64,000 nt of DNA from Odobenus rosmarus divergens. Lineage: Eukaryota; Chordata; Mammalia; Carnivora; Odobenidae. Below the pieces are notes generated by a model. That model ran no database searches. It worked only from the letters and a program-made list of their open reading frames with translations, and was not told the DNA's origin. Position numbers and translations under genes: made by a program. Below, one piece after another: positions 58,471 to 64,000 of the stretch. How positions within the stretch are numbered: the stretch's first letter is position 1; the number at the start of each line of letters is the position of its first letter. The stretch covers positions 111,475-175,474 of the forward strand of contig NW_004450276.1 in the NCBI RefSeq assembly GCF_000321225.1, written 5' to 3'.

Positions 58471-58639
58471 CATGAAAATAGATAATCAAGGGATACTGCT
58501 CCTCTTCCTTGTAAGGGTAACATGACTTCTCTGTTTGCTGAAGAAATCATCATTTAAATATTTATTCAAGTTAGACACTAAATGTCCTATTTCCTTAAAA
58601 AGAAAAATATATGCTTCCAGTCTGGCCCAGCCTATCCTT

Positions 58640-58960
58640 CTGGCCCTATTACCCACCACTGATCAAAGGCCTCCTGTGCATTCATGTCACTGAACCTTTG
58701 CTACTACTGTTCCTTTAGATGAGCTTTTCTTTTCCCATATGATAAGGTAAAACTTAACTATAAAGTTGCAGCTAAAATGTTCCCTTCCCTCTTACTCCTA
58801 AGTAGATGTTCCTCTTCTGTACTCTTTGTATTCACTTTAAACTACCATTTTGGTATTTATTATATTGTATGTGGCTAGTTTAAATTATTCCATTAGGTCT
58901 CAAACTCCTTTGTATCTTTAATATAGTATTTTATATATCTTTATTGAATTAAATATATAT
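58640..58960 (+). mobile_element. L2-like 3' region, sense
   Basis: TGAACCTTTGCTACTACTGT, GCTAAAATGTTCCCTTCCCT and TTAGGTCTCAAACTCCTTTG follow the L2 3' order loosely. Confidence 0.4.
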
Positions 58961-58994
58961 ACTGTTTCATTAGCATCTATATTCATACAAATAG

Positions 58995-59190
58995 TGTACC
59001 TGGGTGGCTCAGTCGTTAAGCGTCTGCCTTCGGCTCAGGTCATAATCCCAGGGTCCTGGGATCAAGTCCCACATCGGGCTCCCTGCTCGGCAGGAAGCCT
59101 ACTTCTCCCTCTCCCACACCCCCTGCTTGTGTTCCTGTTCTCGCTATCTCTCTCTCTGTCAAATAAATAAAAATCTTTAAAAAAAAAACA
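58995..59190 (+). mobile_element. Can-SINE, sense
   Basis: GTGTACCTGGGTGGCTCAGT, TAAGCGTCTGCCTTCGGCTC, CCCAGGGTCCTGGGATCAAG, TGCTTGTGTTCCTGTTCTCG and CTGTCAAATAAATAAAAATC. It belongs to the GGTCCTGGGATC subfamily. No clear target-site duplication is seen. Confidence 0.93.
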
Positions 59191-59374
59191 ATTCTAAATA
59201 TATTGATATTTACAAATACACGTATGAACATATACCTAATTATTTACACAGCAACCTTTAATGCAAATTTGGCAGAGGGATAAAAGAGAACATAAGAAAA
59301 TGAGAACAAAGAAATGAGAGGAAAACATAAGGTAGCAATAAACACAGATTAAGGTAGGTGAAGGGAATTGATAC

Positions 59375-59520
59375 CTACTGAGGACCTCTTGTGAACTAAA
59401 TAGTGTGCTGAAGAACTTGATGTGTGTTATATTATTCAACCCTAAAACTACTGTTTGCAGTAGGCATAATCATCACTTTTAAAATCAGGAAACTGAGCTA
59501 CAGAGGAAGGAACGGGAATT
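59375..59520 (-). mobile_element. MIR SINE fragment, antisense
   Basis: ACCTCTTGTGAACTAAATAG, ATTATTCAACCCTAAAACTA, CAGTAGGCATAATCATCACT and AAACTGAGCTACAGAGGAAG match the antisense MIR order. Confidence 0.75.
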
Positions 59521-61842
59521 GTGAAGAGAGTTTTGAAGAAAAGCATTTGTGAAGAAAATTATAACACTATGAATAAACCTGAAAATATATGTGAAAAGAT
59601 ACAGGGATTAATGGTCAAGTCTATGAGTATGAGAGGAAATAAAAAGTGATAATTATGGAGATTTGCATGGCCAGAGTGGGTATCTCCCTAGTTTCACTAT
59701 AATCTCCAATTTCTGCAGCTTGGCACATTGTTCTGTTGGATCATATTTTCTGTAAATAATCTAAAATTAACATTATGTTACATACATCATCTAAATACTC
59801 AACAAGACTAATTGCCCAGTGTGTACACATTCACTGCCCTCCGCTGAATTTCTAAATTATGATGAGGGACTTCTCAGATGTTGGCTCTTTTGAATGTATT
59901 ATTTAGGCAGATAAACCCCAAATGTGAATTTAATTTCTTTAAAGGTTCCAAATGAATAGCTATCCACTGGAATTTCAGAGTACAGCCAAAAATAAGGTGG
60001 CTTCCTGTTTCTTGATAGTATAATATATGTTGTTATGATATGGGGTAAGCTTGTTGCTAATATCATTTTCTTCCCATGGCTAAAGATATCCTCACCTTTC
60101 ATCATTTATTTTTTTTTTTGGCTGGTGGAACAATTATTTCCTATTATAAAATTTCACTCTGTTTACTTTACATAAATAAAAACCATGCTTTGATATAAAA
60201 AAGAAAATGCAGGATAGATATTTTCAATGTTTTTTCATGTTTCTTAAAATGAGAAATTGATTGTCTTTTTAAAAATGACAGCTTGCGTAAACCCTGAGGT
60301 AGCTGAGATTAGAATAACACAATCATCCATCTGTTGTTAGTTCCCTCAGGATTCCAATCTATTATAAAATTTGCAGATCTGGAAAAATCAAATTAGTTTA
60401 GCTGTTTATCCCCTTAAAGAAAGAGGAATGAACAAAGTTCTGCACATTTGCAGTTTGTAATTCTATATAGGTATCTTTCCAAATCTTAACCAATGTTAAT
60501 TTTTTGTTGGTTCAATTCCCTGGAATGAGTTGGAGATTTTTTTTTTCCTAATGTAATTGCTTCTTTAAATGATAAATTAAGTACTCCTTTAAAAGGAAAT
60601 ATTTTTAATTTTATACCTTTACTCTTTATGTTGCTAATCAAAAGGTTGGGAAGAAATCAGAAAATTTTGCATTGTTTCACCTTTTGACTATTGAAATACT
60701 TATAAACTTAATATATATTGTTAAACACCTTTTATACTTTCTTTGGATATTCAGCAAATACACTCTTTTCCACCTTCCATTTATGGAGCATGTTTATGAG
60801 TATGCTTAATAATTGCAAGGAAGTATATAATATGAATTAATTAGACTATCCCCAAGTAGGGGAAATAATTCATACACCTAAAATGATGAATTAAATAAAT
60901 TGCAACAATTAGTAAGAAAAAATAAAGAAAACTGACATTTTCCAGCTGGCTGCTTTATTTCAGGCATTGTGCCTTTAAGTGTGGTATTTAAATTGGGTTA
61001 TTGTCAAATGAGGGTTTTTGTTTTTAAGTGCCATAAGTGTTCGGTGGAAAGAGTGATCAGTGTTGACTAGTGCTGTCAGGAAAGACGAGGCAGAAGTGAT
61101 AATGGAGCAAGAGGAGTGGCTCTAGTATGGCTAAAAGAAAAAACAGGAGAAGGGGAGTCTTGCAGGAAAGGGTAATAGCATAAGGACATGGCAAGAAATC
61201 CTTTTTCCCAAATAATGCTGACTATGCCAATTAGGAGGCTGATATTCTTACAGTAACTTGGCCACCAGAAATTGAATTTTATGTCTGTATGAATTGAATA
61301 AAATGGATAGTTAAACCGTATGTTAAAAGAGAAGCAACAGAATCTGCAGACTGACTCTGGGAAAGGAGGGAGGTAGAAGAGAGTATATGACCGGTTGACT
61401 TCTTTGGGTGGTGAGAGTTCTTTGACTTTATAACAGTTATAGCAGGGCTTCAGAAGAATCACTAAACAGCCAAGCAGTAACTGCTTCTCTAACCATGGAA
61501 GTGTATTCCAGTGGAAAAATTCTTTACTCTTCCGAAAATTAATTTTTTTTCCACACCATTAGCCAAGTGCCAGGCAGAATAGATATTATTTCTTCTACTG
61601 CCCTATGTGCTAGCTTTGCAAACCAAAAATAGAATAGACTGCATTACCAGAGTGAGCAATTTCAGTCAATATTAAGTCAATTTTTCCAACTCATTTTGTT
61701 CTGAGACCATTATATTTACAATTATGTGGATTGGTTACTTCAGAGTTAATGCTTTGATTAAATTAGACATTAAGTAGGGTAAGTATGATGCTACAGGTGT
61801 CATTGTTTGATTGACTTTTTATCAGCAACTTGTTATACTTTT
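59521..61842. other. intron, no recognised feature
   Basis: AT-rich intron sequence. The longest open frame here (61076-61462, minus) has no recognisable motif and sits in low-complexity pyrimidine-rich text on that strand. I do not regard it as a gene. Confidence 0.55.
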
Positions 61843-62032
61843 TTTTTTTAAAGATTTTATTTATTTTTTGACAGAGACACAGTGAGAGAGGGAACACAAG
61901 CAGGGGGAGTGGGAGAGGGAGAAGCAGGCTTCCCGTGGAGCAGGGAGCCCGATGCAGGCCTCGATCCCAGGACCCTGGGATGATGACCTGAGCCGAAGGC
62001 AGATGCTTAATGACTGAGCCACCCAGGCGCCC
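61843..62032 (-). mobile_element. Can-SINE, antisense
   Basis: AAAGATTTTATTTATTTTTT, GACAGAGACACAGTGAGAGA, CGATCCCAGGACCCTGGGAT and GAGCCACCCAGGCGCCCC. The exact 17-base duplication CAACTTGTTATACTTTT is at 61826-61842 and 62033-62049. Confidence 0.96.
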
Positions 62033-62859
62033 CAACTTGTTATACTTTTCATAGTGGCTCCAGGGAGTGGGAGTTATATCGTCCATTTGTTACTTAATTT
62101 CAATGTATAGAAAATATTTTTAAGTCCCTATCTATTTCCATCTCCAACTTTCTCCATTTGATATGAAGTACAATTTCTTGTTCATTCATTTATTCATTTC
62201 TCTCTTCATTCACTCAGTGTTAAGCACCTATTAACGTATCTCATACATAGATTTGCACATTTCCGTAAGTCACTGGTTACCAGTGATACATCAGAGTCCC
62301 TTGAAGACATCCATTTTTATCACTGAATTTTATTTATTTTATCCCATCAATTTTGTTTTATTTATGAAGATTTTAGTTCCTACTTCGTAAGTTGTATTTA
62401 GTCCAGATTGTATATAACAAAAGGTTATTTCACCGAACTTTTGTAGTCCAAGATCTGTTTCTGTTTGTCAAGTTGTCATATATCAAACAGAAATTTAAAA
62501 TTGAAGTGTCTCTTTTAATAAATTAGTAAATAGAAAATTATTTTCTGACTTCTTCATTCCTGCTTGGAAAATGTTATTTTTTTCAAAGGGGTTTATTCAC
62601 ACTACTGTCACCTATATCTATTTAATATTGGGGGTTTTTTTGAGTGGATATTTGATGTTTGTTATGGTATGCCTAATACCCCAATATATTCTCATTTAAA
62701 AGCCTTTTTAAAGATTTAACTACTACATTCTTTAAAGTGAAATTTGTGAAGTGAAGTATTACTATCTGATTTTAACTATATCTAAACTTTACTTTTATTC
62801 CTTTAAATGTGGATCTCAAGTTCAGTGCACAAGAAATAAGCTGTAGAGGTCCTTAAAAA

Positions 62860-62990
62860 TACAAATGACTGGATATTTACCCTCAGCAATCTCATTCGGT
62901 GGTCTGGAGTGGAGTCTGTTTATCTTTACTTTAAAAAAAAACTCAGAGAATTTTGATGTACAGCTGTAATTGGGAACTATTATCTGTTGA
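62860..62990 (+). mobile_element. MER5A-like remnant, partial
   Basis: TACCCTCAGCAATCTCATTC, GTGGTCTGGAGTGGAGTCTG and GAATTTTGATGTACAGCTGT, GGGAACTAT resemble the right two thirds of MER5A. Confidence 0.55.
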
Positions 62991-63544
62991 AACGTGCAGA
63001 ATTAAGTTTCTACTCTGAATATACAGAAACATAAACTTTTAAAGAAGGAATAGATCTGGGGAATTATTTGTACAACCACAGAAAAGTTAAAAGGACTCCT
63101 CAGACAGACAGCTAGATCAATCTGAAATGATTCTTTCCTTCCATGGGAAAGAACTAAGAACCTGAATCATGTAACATGAGTGTCATAGTCCTTTTGGGCA
63201 ACTCCTCTCACCTTGATCCTTAACTATTCCATTCTTCATTGATAGCGAGGTCAGCATCTTCTCCTAGAAGTCACCCTGATCTATAGACTACAATGGCATC
63301 AGGAAGGCTCATTATTAGCACCATTAGCCCACTGCACATTCCTCCTACTTCTGTTAAGATATTTAGCTGTATTATACTTTCCAGAAGAGGAACATTAGTA
63401 TTACAAGCACACAGATATATATATTAATGAAGATAAATATTTCTCATGTTTAATAATCCAGTTTTATATGTACTAGAATTTTAAGTGTTATCATCTAATC
63501 TAAATTAGAATTGTTCTGGTAATCGTTTATAAAAAATCTTTTAT

Positions 63545-63975
63545 ATAAATACAGAGAAGTGGAATTCATGGATCAGAGAGTAGAGGTATGTTTAACTTTA
63601 TGAAAAATTGCCAAACCATTTTCCAAAATAGTTGTATGATTTTACACTCTCACCAGCAATGTATGACAGTTCCAGTTCCTCCTTATTCTTACCAACACTC
63701 GGTATTTTCAGTCTTAAATTTTAGCCATTTTAGTGGGTGTGCAGTAGTATCTCCATGTGCATTTTCCTGATGACAAATGATGTTGAACACTTCTTTTGAG
63801 ATGTCTATGCAAGTATTTTGCTTCTTACTCACCCCCATCATTTCTATATGGATTTCATGACATTTTATGAGTTATAGGTGGTGGTTATATAATGATTATG
63901 GATACAATCTCTTGTCTAATTTATACTGCATATATTTTCTTCCATTGTGTGGCTTGTCTAGTCATTTTCTTTTCT
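63545..63975 (-). mobile_element. old L1 3' region, antisense
   Basis: GAAGTGGAATTCATGGATCA, AAATTGCCAAACCATTTTCC, ATTTTACACTCTCACCAGCA and TGATGACAAATGATGTTGAA are standard antisense L1 words. The open frame at 63588-63770 is part of it. Confidence 0.85.
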
Positions 63976-64000
63976 TTTTTTTTTTAATTTTTTATTGTTA
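63976..64000 (-). mobile_element. start of an antisense young L1 3' end, cut by the window edge
   Basis: The T-run followed by AATTTTTTATTGTTA is the reverse complement of the terminal AACAATAAAAAATT seen in the sense L1 ends at 33669 and 14474. The element continues beyond the window. Confidence 0.6.

Noticed and set aside
61076..61462. 128-codon minus-strand frame
   Set aside because: No family motif, no splice or promoter context, and pyrimidine-rich text on that strand. Probably chance.
1107..62032. Can-SINE heads as tRNA genes
   Set aside because: The tRNA-like heads keep A/B-box-like text but not a foldable tRNA, and each is joined to a CT-rich body and A-tail. They are SINE promoters.

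Overview
This window is a stretch of a mammalian nuclear genome, about 62% A+T, and it reads as the inside of one large gene on the + strand. The organism is a carnivore, most likely an arctoid caniform (bear, seal or mustelid group). More than twenty tRNA-derived Can-SINE copies share the head GGCGCCTGGGTGGCTCAG and end in a CT-rich stretch, AAATAAATAAA and a poly(A). Their sequence is closer to the arctoid forms of this SINE than to the young dog form. Carnivore-type LINE-1 3' ends with the signature ATGATGTAATGTATGGTGATTAACATAA occur at several places.

Coding content is six short exons at 4539-4627, 32336-32458, 33483-33591, 34391-34484, 50486-50611 and 56037-56120. Each has a consensus acceptor and donor, and all six junction phases agree. 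Joined, they give an uninterrupted reading frame of about 208 residues with no start or stop codon, so the gene continues on both sides of the window. From memory of the protein I assign it to TBC1D32 (broad-minded, a ciliary protein of the Hedgehog pathway), in the region before the C-terminal TBC domain. I am fairly, not fully, sure of the name and surer that these are real exons. Every other open frame over 60 codons lies in repeats or intron sequence.

Layout: 1-4538 is intron with an L1 3' end, a MIR, two head-to-head MaLR LTRs (one carrying a U4 snRNA retropseudogene) and two MER5-like elements. Exon A follows at 4539. The 27.7-kb intron 4628-32335 is packed with SINEs, L2, L1, MIR, a rearranged ERVL remnant with a large inverted repeat (18.7-20.6 kb), and a 3.7-kb antisense L1 that keeps its 5' half and lacks its 3' half (26.5-30.2 kb). 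Exons B, C and D are clustered at 32.3-34.5 kb. The 16-kb intron 34485-50485 holds L2, old L1, MER20 and SINEs. Exons E and F follow at 50.5 and 56.0 kb, then intron with a sense/antisense pair of L2 fragments, more SINEs and the start of another antisense L1 at the right edge.

There are no prokaryotic systems, CRISPR arrays, tRNA or rRNA genes. I found no new biological system. The points worth a second look are structural: an inverted SINE head at an insertion junction, a local inverted duplication inside ERVL, a 3'-truncated L1 whose 5' end faces away toward exon B, an 85-N assembly gap placed exactly on a SINE head, a nested SINE that orders two subfamilies in time, and inverted repeat pairs flanking exons.
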